This document shows, piece by piece, positions 25,351 to 33,801 of a stretch of DNA of 64,000 bases. The stretch is taken from positions 35,057-99,056 of the forward strand of contig JBEKWB010000010.1 in the NCBI GenBank assembly GCA_049513455.1, read 5' to 3'. Under the pieces are notes generated by a model. It was not told the origin of the DNA. It ran no database searches and saw nothing but the letters and a program-made list of their open reading frames with translations. The stretch is from Bog-473 sp049513455 (GTDB lineage: Bacteria; Actinomycetota; Acidimicrobiia; Acidimicrobiales; RAAP-2). Position 1 is the stretch's first letter, and every line of letters begins with the position of its first letter. The translations under genes and the position numbers were made by a program.

Positions 25351-26283
25351 TCAGGTGCCGAGGCCGAGGCGAGCGCGTCCACGTTCGAGGGCGGCCACGC
25401 AACCGGTCCAGGTCCGATTGATGATGTCGGCGACCGGGAGTATTCCTTCAATGCGGGCCGACGACTGACCTGTGTTGGCGACACTCGCCTCCATGTCGCC
25501 CGAGAAATACAGCTCGAGGACTGAGGCAAGGTCCCCCCGGTCGGACTCGGCGGGGCTCTCCGTTCGGTGCGATCGCAAGACCCGCATTGTCGGAGCCCCG
25601 GGATTGGACAGCAACGTGGTGCCGGTGTCGTCGGCTCGGACGATGGCATTCTTGAAATTGTCGTGAACCGGCGCCTCGACGGAGGCGAGCATGCGGGTCC
25701 CCATCTGCACCCCGTCCGCACCGAGCACGAGCGCGGCCGCCATCGACTGCGCGTCGCAGATCCCGCCGGAGGCGATCAGAGGCAGGTCAACGCGCTCTGC
25801 GATGAGCGGAAGGAGAACCATGGTCGACGCGCCATGCCTGTTCTTGAAGCCTCCACCCTCGATGCCATCGACGATCAACCCATCCACGCCTGCATCGACT
25901 GCCTTCATGGCTCCCCGCAGGGTCCCGACGGCATGAAGCACGGTGATGCCGACGTCGTGAAGCCGGTCGGTGAACAGGCCCGGATCCCCGGCCGAGGTCG
26001 TGACCGTCTTGACGCCCGCCTCAGCCAGCACGTCGATCACGGCGGGGTCCCGCATCATGATCAAGGCGACATTTGCACCGACTGGGCGGTTCGTCAGCTC
26101 ACGCACTTTCTTCAGATCCCTGCGACCCTCTTCTGAAGCGGTCTCGATCATCCCGAGGGCCCCCGCGTTCGATACGGCGGCCGCCAGCACCGCACCCGCG
26201 ATATACGTCATCGGGGCTTGTAGGATCGGAATGTCGATGCCCAGGAGTCGACAGACTCGATTCGACGAACCCTCTTTCACCAC
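25351..26283 (-). CDS. nitronate monooxygenase / enoyl reductase-like FMN protein
   Basis: A 310-residue TIM-barrel flavoprotein from GTG 26283. Visible are the N-terminal block GIDIPILQAPMTYIAGAVLA, GLIVDGIEGGGFKNRHGAST with the phosphate-binding glycines and the family His, and LIASGGICDAQSMAAALVLG followed by GADGVQMGTRMLAS. This is the nitronate monooxygenase/FabK superfamily (PF03060). Members oxidise nitronates or reduce double bonds; which applies here is not decidable. It ends a minus-strand run with the SDR, two luciferase-like enzymes and a SnoaL-like protein. Confidence 0.87.
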   Translation of the reverse strand: MVKEGSSNRVCRLLGIDIPILQAPMTYIAGAVLAAAVSNAGALGMIETASEEGRRDLKKVRELTNRPVGANVALIMMRDPAVIDVLAEAGVKTVTTSAGDPGLFTDRLHDVGITVLHAVGTLRGAMKAVDAGVDGLIVDGIEGGGFKNRHGASTMVLLPLIAERVDLPLIASGGICDAQSMAAALVLGADGVQMGTRMLASVEAPVHDNFKNAIVRADDTGTTLLSNPGAPTMRVLRSHRTESPAESDRGDLASVLELYFSGDMEASVANTGQSSARIEGILPVADIINRTWTGCVAALERGRARLGLGT

Positions 26284-26395
26284 TGAATCTCCTTCGACGT
26301 GGAACTACCGAACCGGTACGGCGCGCTCTCGTGTGGGGGTCTGCAGAACGGATCCCGAGGGACGTCTCGCTCAACGTGGTGCCGACCGAGGAGCG

Positions 26396-27193
26396 TCAAT
26401 CGCGGGGTGGTCCATACATGGCCAAAGCCCCGGCGCTCAGGGCCTCGACCGCCTGGCGGCGGGACAGTCCGCCGAGGGGCGACGGACCAGTCGGATCGGG
26501 CATGCCGAAACTCCAGGTGGGGCCGTCGTCCAAGTGGTCCAACCCCACGAGGGCGACGTCGACGGGGTCGGCGAGCTCACCGAAGTCACCGCCGTGCTCG
26601 GCCATCAGCCGCCTCAACGTCGGCGTATCGGTTGCACCCAGAACGAGGGCGAGGACGTCGACGCCGCGGTCCCGCCATTCGGCCCAGAGGGCCTCTGCGA
26701 ACACCGTGTCGAATGCCTTGGTGGCGCCGTATACCGCGATGTGTGCCGAGCCGGCCCACCCTGCAAATGATGAGACGAACAGCAACCCGCCGCGCCCGCG
26801 TTCCACCATCTGCCTGCCGAAGTGGTAGGCGCCGTGCAGCGCGGTGGCGCAGTTCCGGCGGACGAGCGCCTGCAGGTCGCCGATCGACTGGTCGAGCAGC
26901 AGCAGGCTCCGGGGGTCTGAACCTGCGTTGTAGATGAACAGACCGACTTCGAGATCTGCGGTGGCTGCCGCCAGCTCTGCACCGGCGTTCTCAGTGCTGA
27001 GGTCCAGGACCACCACCCTCGTTTCGACGTCGAGACGAGCTGCCACCTCGTCGAGCAGGGCGCCCCGGCGGGCGATGAGCACTACGTTGACGCCACGACG
27101 GGCCAGCTCCTCGGCGAACGCCGCACCGGTGCCGTCCGAGGCACCGGCTACCACGGCCCAAGGGCCATACTTCGCTCGAAATGCCTCACCCAT
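26396..27193 (-). CDS. short-chain dehydrogenase/reductase
   Basis: A 265-residue SDR. The nucleotide motif is GASDGTG near 18-24, the stabilising motif is YNAG near 89-92, the catalytic Ser is in LLFVSSFAG and the Tyr/Lys pair in AVYGATKAFD. An Arg-Arg after the second strand (LIARRGALL) favours NADP. The tail beyond 200 is rich in Gly/Asp. It lies 30 bases downstream of a luciferase-like gene. Confidence 0.9.
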   Translation of the reverse strand: MGEAFRAKYGPWAVVAGASDGTGAAFAEELARRGVNVVLIARRGALLDEVAARLDVETRVVVLDLSTENAGAELAAATADLEVGLFIYNAGSDPRSLLLLDQSIGDLQALVRRNCATALHGAYHFGRQMVERGRGGLLFVSSFAGWAGSAHIAVYGATKAFDTVFAEALWAEWRDRGVDVLALVLGATDTPTLRRLMAEHGGDFGELADPVDVALVGLDHLDDGPTWSFGMPDPTGPSPLGGLSRRQAVEALSAGALAMYGPPRD

Positions 27194-27223
27194 GTGCGCC
27201 GTCCCGCGGTGCGGAGCCGACCG

Positions 27224-28201
27224 TCATGGGGCGACCGCGGGCATGACCGCATCGACCACCGTTCGCAGATAGCGCCAGGCGACCTCGGGTGGCAGCCCGC
27301 CTATGAGCGGATGGAGGGCCAGGGGTGCCCCACCGCGCACGAACTCGATCGCCTCATCCACACTGAAGATACGGTGGCTGCGGTTCTCCGCGCGCAGCTC
27401 TTCCGCTGTCGAGACAAAAGACAGGCTGGCCGTATCTGCGTTGCCCTCGTTCCATTCCGCGTAGCTGAGGACGTCGTGCATCAGGTACGGGCCGAGCTCC
27501 TCCCACGCACGATCGACGTTCTCGGCCACGAAGACGGTGGTCGGCGAATCGACAGACGACAGGATGCACATGCCCGGTTCATGACCCGCTTGGCGTGACG
27601 CCTCTTCGTACGCGACACCGAGTGCGGGATCCCCCTTTTGCGCAAAGAAACCGATGCCGTGACGCCCGGCGCGCTTTGCCGCGGCAATGCTCCCGCCGCC
27701 CCAGGCGATGAAGGGCCCACCCGAGGTCACCGGAGCGGGCGTCACGTGAATCCGCCGGCCCTCGTACTCGAATGGCTCACCCGTCTTGGCTTGGAGCAGC
27801 ACGCCCAATTTCTCTTCGGCGATCCTCCCCCGGTTGTGGTAGTCGACTCCGTACATCTCGTACTCGACCGGCCTGTAGCCAATGGCCGCCACGAATGACA
27901 CACGGCCCTTGCTGATGATGTCGAGGACGATCATCTCCTCGGCGAGTCGCACCGGGTCATAAAGGGGCAGGAGCACCACCGCGATCGTGATCGGGAGCGA
28001 ACTGGTGCGGGCCGCCATGGCACTCGCCAACAGCATCGGTGATGGTAGATAGCCGTCGCTCGCCGTATGGTGCTCACAGAGCAAAGCGCTGACACAGCCG
28101 CGCGACTCCCCCCATGCGGCCATGTCGAGCGCCGCTCCATAGAGCTCTGTGGTTGGCGCGCCGTTCACCGGCGCCCGCATGTCGAATCGCATTGTGAACA
28201 T
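27224..28201 (-). CDS. luciferase-like (LLM class) flavin/F420-dependent oxidoreductase
   Basis: A 325-residue LLM TIM-barrel enzyme from ATG 28201 with GAGG five bases upstream. Landmarks are SALLCEHHTASDGYLPSP (the E-H-H block of the family), AEEMIVLDIISKGRVSFVAAIGYRP, and the late AGHEPGM segment. The family uses FMN with O2, or F420 for hydride transfer, in actinobacteria; which one this is cannot be fixed by eye. It sits between the SnoaL-like gene and the SDR in what looks like one catabolic transcript. Confidence 0.88.
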   Translation of the reverse strand: MFTMRFDMRAPVNGAPTTELYGAALDMAAWGESRGCVSALLCEHHTASDGYLPSPMLLASAMAARTSSLPITIAVVLLPLYDPVRLAEEMIVLDIISKGRVSFVAAIGYRPVEYEMYGVDYHNRGRIAEEKLGVLLQAKTGEPFEYEGRRIHVTPAPVTSGGPFIAWGGGSIAAAKRAGRHGIGFFAQKGDPALGVAYEEASRQAGHEPGMCILSSVDSPTTVFVAENVDRAWEELGPYLMHDVLSYAEWNEGNADTASLSFVSTAEELRAENRSHRIFSVDEAIEFVRGGAPLALHPLIGGLPPEVAWRYLRTVVDAVMPAVAP

Positions 28202-28281
28202 ATCTACCTCAGTATGGTCTGAAACAGCGCCTGCCGCGGACGCAGTACAGGAGTGAGCGGCGAAGATACCCGCTCATCTGG

Positions 28282-28788
28282 TCACACGCTGCCCGGGAAA
28301 TAACTGGCATCGAGGCGGTCGCGCCTCCCCGTGGTCAGAAAGTCGCCGGCCGATGCACCGCTCTGATCGAAGTCGTGGAGATAGGTCCGTTCAATAATGC
28401 GCCACTCGCCCCCGCGTTTCTCCCAATGGTCAACGTAGCGGCCGAGATTGCGACTGTCGATGCAGTGCCCGTCCTCGTCCAGCCGGCGCAACGTCACGTC
28501 GCCGTACGTCTCGCTGGTCGCCGTGTCGCCGTCGATCGTAATGAGGATGTTGCTGAACTGATGGGAGTGCGCGGCGTAATTGGGGTGGGCTTCCATCACC
28601 ATGTCGACGAACCCGTAGCCGGTGCCCTGATACATCTGTTGGTGGTAGTCCACCGTCGCCTCCGGCCAGAAGACGGACCGTCCGAGCTCCCGATCAAGCC
28701 TGTCCATCGACCGCCCGTAACGGTAAATCACTTCCGTGATCGCCTGCTTGTCCAGTAGTTCTTGCAACTGCCGATCGGCTGTGTCCAC
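28282..28788 (-). CDS. SnoaL-like / NTF2-fold protein
   Basis: A 168-residue SnoaL_4-type protein from GTG 28788 with AGGAGG four bases upstream. The family pattern is clear: LLDKQAITEVIYRYGRSMDR at the start, VDYHQQMYQGTGYG in the middle, HSHQFSNILITIDGDTATSE with the conserved histidine pair, and RIIERTYLHDFD near the end. Such proteins act as dehydratases, isomerases or hydrolases in aromatic and steroid catabolism. Its place between two luciferase-like genes suggests a role in the same pathway. Confidence 0.88.
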   Translation of the reverse strand: MDTADRQLQELLDKQAITEVIYRYGRSMDRLDRELGRSVFWPEATVDYHQQMYQGTGYGFVDMVMEAHPNYAAHSHQFSNILITIDGDTATSETYGDVTLRRLDEDGHCIDSRNLGRYVDHWEKRGGEWRIIERTYLHDFDQSGASAGDFLTTGRRDRLDASYFPGSV

Positions 28789-28886
28789 TATTCCTCCTCA
28801 TTTCGCCCGTACCGTAACCACGAATAGCCGGGCGTGCACACGTTGGCCCACCCGATTGGGAAGCACATCGGTCCAGGGAATCAGCG

Positions 28887-29984
28887 TCAGTCGATACCGG
28901 ACCGGAAGGCGGCCCGATAGGCCGCCACGACAGGCGCGAGCTCGTGCGGGGTCGCCCCGTGCATGATCACCCCATCGCACCCGAATTCGAGTTGCGCACG
29001 CACGGCAGCGGCGCACTGCTCGGGCGTGCCCGTCGCGCTCTGAGCCAACCACTCAGGTGGGAGCAATGTGGCGACGTGCTGAAGTTGCTGTGTCGTGGCC
29101 ACCGAATCAAACCCCCCTGAGAATCCAGCCACCATTTCGTCGGCCCTGAACCGTTCGAGCACCACGGGGTCCCACCTGTTGGTGCGGACCAGCAGGTCTC
29201 CGTATCCCTGTAGATAGGTGGCGAGCCGCCCCACCGTCTTCTTGAGCCTGAGATCTTCGTCGATGTGATCACCGATGGTGGCGAAACACGACCAGATACG
29301 TACCGAATCAGGGTCTCGCCCCGCACGCTCGGCCGACTCCCGTATCTGAGCGACACAACGCCGGGTCGTCTCTTCCGTGAAGTACGTGTGAAGGATCACC
29401 TCATCAAAACAGCGACCACCCAAGGCGAGCGAGTTGGGGCCGAACGCGACGAGGCCTAGTGGGAGCGGTTCGTCAAGGGGGGGGAGGTAGAGCAGGGGGA
29501 ACGATCCTGCTGGTCCAACATGATTGAGGATGAGCTCTCCGCTGAAGAGCCGCCGCATCAGCCCGGCAAAGTCCTCGAGCTGTGCGGTCGTAATCCGGCC
29601 GAGGCCGTATGAATCCTGCAACAACGGGATACCCCGACCGAGACCGAGCACGAAACGGCCACCAGTCAGACTTTGCATGGTGCGAGCCATTGCGGCAGTG
29701 ATCATCGGGTGCCGAGTGTTGTGATTGGTGGCAGCCGTGACGATCGTGATGCGATCACTGACTGCTCCCGCCGCACCCGACAGGACTGCGACCTCCTTCT
29801 TGTCGAACCGCTCCGAAATAAAGACGGAACCGAATCCCATGGATTCTCCGACCCGCACCTCGTCGACAAGCTCTCTTGAAGAGTTGGCATGGCCGGCCAA
29901 TGTGTAAAAGCCGAGTTCGGGCAGTTCGGCGGCTGGCGGATCATGCGGGCTGAGCGTCACGCCGGCCCCACCGATCCTGGTCAT
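28887..29984 (-). CDS. luciferase-like (LLM class) oxidoreductase, F420-type candidate
   Basis: A 365-residue LLM enzyme. The N-terminal block ELGFYTLAGHANSSRELVDE, FGSVFISERFDKKEVAVLSG and GGRFVLGLGRGIPLLQDSYG match an F420-dependent subfamily found in mycobacteria and relatives. A cis-peptide bulge region after TAATNHNTRHPM is consistent with F420 use. First gene of the minus-strand run 29984-25351 and divergent from the phosphotransferase-like gene; a regulator is not encoded next to it. Confidence 0.87.
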   Translation of the reverse strand: MTRIGGAGVTLSPHDPPAAELPELGFYTLAGHANSSRELVDEVRVGESMGFGSVFISERFDKKEVAVLSGAAGAVSDRITIVTAATNHNTRHPMITAAMARTMQSLTGGRFVLGLGRGIPLLQDSYGLGRITTAQLEDFAGLMRRLFSGELILNHVGPAGSFPLLYLPPLDEPLPLGLVAFGPNSLALGGRCFDEVILHTYFTEETTRRCVAQIRESAERAGRDPDSVRIWSCFATIGDHIDEDLRLKKTVGRLATYLQGYGDLLVRTNRWDPVVLERFRADEMVAGFSGGFDSVATTQQLQHVATLLPPEWLAQSATGTPEQCAAAVRAQLEFGCDGVIMHGATPHELAPVVAAYRAAFRSGID

Positions 29985-30103
29985 CTCGCGCTATCCATAT
30001 GCTCTCCCAATCCGCCGGTCACGTCTTCTTTCCTCCCTCTATTTCGCCAACTGGTCCAGCGTACGTGGTGTTATGTTTTCGCGACGTCGATACGGCCTCA
30101 AAT

Positions 30104-31207
30104 GTGAAAGTAGATAGAGACATCTTCAACACCATAGAACCCGTGGCCAGAGATGTCGCTGGCCTGACTCCCGAGTGGCTCAACCGCGCGCTCGAGCATT
30201 CAGGATTCCGCGGCAGTGTGACCGATGCTCGGTGCGAGCCCATTGGAATCGGACAAATGGGACGCAGTTACAGAGTCAATCTGACCTACTCCGATGACCG
30301 AGCTACGGGCCCGTCCACCTTGGTGGCCAAAATGGCCGGCGGAGGACTGGAGGCCCGCCAGCGGGTAGCCGATGGGTATCGAGCTGAAGTCATGTTCTAC
30401 TCGGAAATCGCTCGCACCGTGGACGTCTCGACACCACGCTGCTGGTATGCCGCCATCACCGATGACGGAACCGATTTCACCCTCCTTCTGGAGGATCTGC
30501 ATCCTGCTCGTCCCGGAGTTCAGATCGAGAGTTGCTCGCTGAGCCAAGCGGGCGACGCCGTGGAAAACCTGGCGGCCCTTCATGCACCGCGCTGGAATGA
30601 CGGCACACTCCTCGAAATGAAGGGCTTCGGGTTGACCGATTCGGCCAGTGCGCAATTTGTCGGAGAGATCTTTGCGAAGGCGGTTGACGACTTCGTGGCA
30701 CGATTCGAAGTCCTGGACCATGAGGACACAGAGACACTCCACGGTTGTGCCGAGGCGATCTGTCCGTGGCTGTTGGCCAGACCGACTCCCTTTTCCGTCG
30801 TCCATGGCGACTACCGACTTGACAATTTGATGTTTCCCCCAGTCGGTCGGGGCGTATCCGCACTCGATTGGCAAACAGTGGGAGTCGCACCTCCGGGCCG
30901 CGATCTCGCCTACTTCCTGGGAACAGCGCTACGCCCTGAGGACCGGCAAAAATACGAAACCGATTTGGTTGCGCTCTACTTTGACGAACTCAGGCGTCGC
31001 GGTGTGCAGGAGTACTCCAGTAACGAATGCTTTGACGACTACCGGCTCGGCCAGCTGCAAGGTCCATTCATTACGGTTCTGGGATGCGTCTACGGAGCTA
31101 CAGCGGAACGCTCCCCGGACGCGGACGAGATGTTCGTTTCGATGGCAAAGCGATCTTGTGCTGCCATCAGAGAACTCGAGTCGCTTTCCTTGGTACAGGA
31201 CACCTAG
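30104..31207 (+). CDS. aminoglycoside phosphotransferase-fold (APH/EcKinase-like) kinase
   Basis: About 367 residues from GTG 30104; a longer reading to 29999 adds sequence that does not look like this family. Kinase-like motifs: FTLLLEDLHPARPG hinge, catalytic loop VVHGDYRLDNLMF, and metal-binding block SALDWQTVGVAPPGRDLAYFLG. This branch often accompanies acyl-CoA dehydrogenases and degrades lipids or sterols in actinobacteria; substrates are mostly unknown. Codon use is less GC-biased than its neighbours (several AAT, ATT and TTG codons), hinting at a different origin. Confidence 0.83.
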   Translation: MKVDRDIFNTIEPVARDVAGLTPEWLNRALEHSGFRGSVTDARCEPIGIGQMGRSYRVNLTYSDDRATGPSTLVAKMAGGGLEARQRVADGYRAEVMFYSEIARTVDVSTPRCWYAAITDDGTDFTLLLEDLHPARPGVQIESCSLSQAGDAVENLAALHAPRWNDGTLLEMKGFGLTDSASAQFVGEIFAKAVDDFVARFEVLDHEDTETLHGCAEAICPWLLARPTPFSVVHGDYRLDNLMFPPVGRGVSALDWQTVGVAPPGRDLAYFLGTALRPEDRQKYETDLVALYFDELRRRGVQEYSSNECFDDYRLGQLQGPFITVLGCVYGATAERSPDADEMFVSMAKRSCAAIRELESLSLVQDT

Positions 31208-31234
31208 CAATTCGACCCTCTCCGTTTGTCAGAG

Positions 31235-31639
31235 TCACGATGTAGGCGCGGCCGCGTCCGTAACAGTCTCTTGTTTGGATTCCTCGGCGATCAACGCTTC
31301 CGTTGCGACGAAGATCGGCGAAGCCTTGCCGAACCCGACATAGGGAAGAGCCATGAGCACGACTGCCCTGGCTTCATCCGCGCTCAGCTCACCATTACGA
31401 AGAGCTGACTTGGTGTGAATCGTGAAGAGTGACGGATCGGCACCCGAACCCGCGAGTATCCCCAGAACGATAAGTCGCTTCTCCCGAAAACTGAGCCGGC
31501 CATCCCCCCAGAAGTCATTGAACATCTTCATCGTCATGCCCGAGAACTCTCGGGCATCGACCGCGGGCATGGGAACGACCCCGCGATAACACTCTTCGAA
31601 GACCTCCATTCCACGGGAGATCATCTCGTTCTCGTCCAT
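31235..31639 (-). CDS. carboxymuconolactone decarboxylase-family protein lacking the CxxC pair
   Basis: A 134-residue CMD-fold protein with AGGAGG upstream of its ATG. The recognisable segment is FREKRLIVLGILAGSGAD, then HTKSALRNGELSADEARAVV and LPYVGFGKASPIFVATEAL. The AhpD-type CxxC is absent, which points to the decarboxylase or unknown branch rather than peroxidase function. It is convergent with the phosphotransferase-like gene. Confidence 0.83.
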   Translation of the reverse strand: MDENEMISRGMEVFEECYRGVVPMPAVDAREFSGMTMKMFNDFWGDGRLSFREKRLIVLGILAGSGADPSLFTIHTKSALRNGELSADEARAVVLMALPYVGFGKASPIFVATEALIAEESKQETVTDAAAPTS

Positions 31640-31776
31640 ATCCCCTACCTCCTGATCCCGCTGCTACGGCCTCCGGTCGCGGCCCACCGTCCGCCCATTG
31701 AGGATGAAGGCGTCGTGGCCCATAGTTGCACATGGACTCGATCATGGCCCGTCCGCCGTCGTTGCGACGGCCGATC

Positions 31777-31805
31777 TTGACAGTCATCTTGGTACTAGTC
31801 ATAGT
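31777..31805 (+). promoter_or_regulatory. candidate sigma-70 type promoter
   Basis: TTGACA at 31777-31782 and CATAGT at 31800-31805 are separated by 17 bases, upstream of the membrane-anchored propeller gene that starts at 31838. The match at -35 is perfect and at -10 moderate. Confidence 0.4.
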
Positions 31806-31837
31806 AGTTCTGTGGACCTGGGATCACGGCAGCGGGA

Positions 31838-33088
31838 ATGACACTGACGTCATCACCTCTGTCGCTGGCGGAACGAACCCATACCCCGACCGAGGAACCG
31901 GAGGCCCTCTTTCGTGAAGCGAGGGCTCGCAGAAAGCGCCGTTGGATCGGGGGGGCGGTCCTCACGACTGCCGTACTCGCCGCCACTGTCGGTCTGTCGG
32001 TTTCACGCCCGGTGAGCTCCACCGCTCACGCCCGGTTGGCCCGGGGCCAGGCAACGCCTTCGCCAGCCCGCCTCGCACCAAGCCCAGTAGCCAGGGCAGC
32101 CTGGGTTGACTACAACGGGGATCTACACCTTGGGCAGTTGACAGCGGGGAGCCAGCGCATCGTCACCGATGCGGGCGCGTCGCCGACTACCCCCCTGGTG
32201 GCACTCGGTGGCGACATCTTTTGGGTTCGAATGGGCACAGCGCCTTCTCCCGCCCGTGCCGAATCCACGGTCGACGAACTCGACGTTTCCTCTGGGGTGG
32301 TCAAGCGGGTCGCCCAGGGCCAGACGATCTTCCCATCCATCGATTCGAGGGACCTCTTCATCGTCCGGTCGGACTCTGCCCTGGTCGAGATCCCTGTTCG
32401 ATCGGCAGGCCCCAGGAGAACGTTTGCCATACCGTCCGGCTGGTATCTCAATGCAGGCAGCGGCCTCTCGAACCCCATCGCGGTGGCGAATGGAATCGTG
32501 GTTCAGTCCTCACAAGGCCAGACCGGAAGGACTCCGCCAACCGCCGCGATCTGGAATCCGGAAACCGGGGCGATCGTCCGCCTCGGTCCCGATCAGGGCC
32601 TCATCGGCGCCTTCACTCCCATTGCTGCTCCCTACAGCCTGCTGGCCTGGGTACCGGGCTCTTGTGAGACAAACCCGCACTGCTCACTGCTCGTGACCAA
32701 CACCCAGACGCGGACAAGTACCCGAATCCGCAGTCCGCTCCCCTTCGGATTCGACGTGGGAGGGGCTTTCTCTCCAAATGGCGAGCAACTGGTGCTCTTC
32801 ATCAAGACAAACTCGGGACTCTATGATCCCGCCACCCAACTCGCTGTCGCCAATGTACGCTCCGGCGAACTTCGACGAGTGCCCGGAGCGGCCGGCGAAA
32901 TCGGCGAGTCCGTTGGATGGGTTCGATGGATTGGTGACTCGGATACATTGATCGCCGGTACCTTCTCGACCAACTACACCAGGTACAACCATTACCTCGT
33001 CAATTCTCGTACCCTGAGCTCTCGGCTTCTGGACTTCAGCGACAACCGCGATGTCGACATCAATTTTTCGGCGGTCGTGTTGCCGTGA
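31838..33088 (+). CDS. single-pass membrane protein with extracellular beta-propeller
   Basis: A 416-residue protein: a 37-residue cytoplasmic tail rich in Arg (REARARRKRR), a membrane segment at about 38-58 (IGGAVLTTAVLAATVGLSVS), then an extracellular region with propeller-like repeats (AAWVDYNGDLHLGQLTAGS, GDIFWVRMG, YSLLAWVPGSCETNPHCSLL, GGAFSPNGEQLVLFI). The two cysteines in the CETNPHC segment could form a disulfide. This tail-TM-propeller layout is like anti-sigma or sensory proteins of actinobacteria, but no sigma factor gene is next to it. Confidence 0.75.
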   Translation: MTLTSSPLSLAERTHTPTEEPEALFREARARRKRRWIGGAVLTTAVLAATVGLSVSRPVSSTAHARLARGQATPSPARLAPSPVARAAWVDYNGDLHLGQLTAGSQRIVTDAGASPTTPLVALGGDIFWVRMGTAPSPARAESTVDELDVSSGVVKRVAQGQTIFPSIDSRDLFIVRSDSALVEIPVRSAGPRRTFAIPSGWYLNAGSGLSNPIAVANGIVVQSSQGQTGRTPPTAAIWNPETGAIVRLGPDQGLIGAFTPIAAPYSLLAWVPGSCETNPHCSLLVTNTQTRTSTRIRSPLPFGFDVGGAFSPNGEQLVLFIKTNSGLYDPATQLAVANVRSGELRRVPGAAGEIGESVGWVRWIGDSDTLIAGTFSTNYTRYNHYLVNSRTLSSRLLDFSDNRDVDINFSAVVLP

Positions 33089-33126
33089 TCCTCCAGCCTG
33101 CACGATCTGAACGGTCTGTATGAACG

Positions 33127-33162
33127 GGTCTGGGCGGCGGCGTCCGGCGACGCCGCAAGACC
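33127..33162 (+). terminator. GC-rich stem-loop, likely terminator
   Basis: GCGGCGTC (33137-33144), loop CGGC, GACGCCGC (33149-33156) form a perfect 8-bp stem, extended by GGTCT (33127-33131) with AGACC (33158-33162). It starts 39 bases after the stop of the membrane propeller gene. There is no T-run, as is common in high-GC genomes. Confidence 0.6.
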
Positions 33163-33293
33163 GTTGCACCAGATTCTGATGAGAAACTTACGAACCTCTA
33201 ATAGCGCACACAGGTTCGGCGGTAAAATATCCGTGTAAGCCAATCGAATTCCGGTCTTTGAGAACGGGCCGCAATTTGCTGGAAAGAGGAACC

Positions 33294-33533
33294 ATGAGCA
33301 ACGGACTGTTGTTCTTCATAAATATTGCGTCGCTCGCTGTGGTCATTTGGGCGGTCGTTGACGTGGCGAGACGACCCGCTATGTCCCTGGACCGGAAATG
33401 GAAGGCGCTTTGGATCGCCGGGATGATCGGCGGGTGGTTCCTGTTCGGCATCATCGGAGCAGCCGTCGCGGTGTTCTACCTGGCCGGGCCGCGGAAGCGA
33501 CTGAACGCGGGCGAGTACTCCGGCCGGTACTAG
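33294..33533 (+). CDS. small two-helix membrane protein (PLDc_N-like)
   Basis: A 79-residue protein from ATG 33294 with GGAAAGAGG upstream. Two membrane segments (FFINIASLAVVIWAVVDVA and ALWIAGMIGGWFLFGIIGAA) are separated by a short basic loop with the R-x-P followed by KWKALW, typical of the phospholipase-D N-terminal (PLDc_N) two-helix domain, here standing alone. It ends with a basic cytoplasmic tail (GPRKRL). Function unknown. The 268 bases after it hold no gene that I can support. Confidence 0.72.
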   Translation: MSNGLLFFINIASLAVVIWAVVDVARRPAMSLDRKWKALWIAGMIGGWFLFGIIGAAVAVFYLAGPRKRLNAGEYSGRY

Positions 33534-33801
33534 GCCAGCTCCACCCCGGTCGGCTCTGGGCGACCGTGACGAAGTGAACCGGGCCGGGTGTCGTCCCGAA
33601 CGCCAAATTGACCCTCCGGCAGGTCGGGTTCTCTGGAGCGCCGGACGGGCCGGACGGTTCACCCGCAGCCCCAGCTGGATTTCACGGTCTGGGATCTGCG
33701 CCTGGATTTCGCGTGTGTGAGGAGCGATAGCACCCAGGAGGTCCGGGCGACGAGCGGTCGATTCACCCACGGAGACGTTCGTCCCCTACCATCGGCGCAC
33801 C

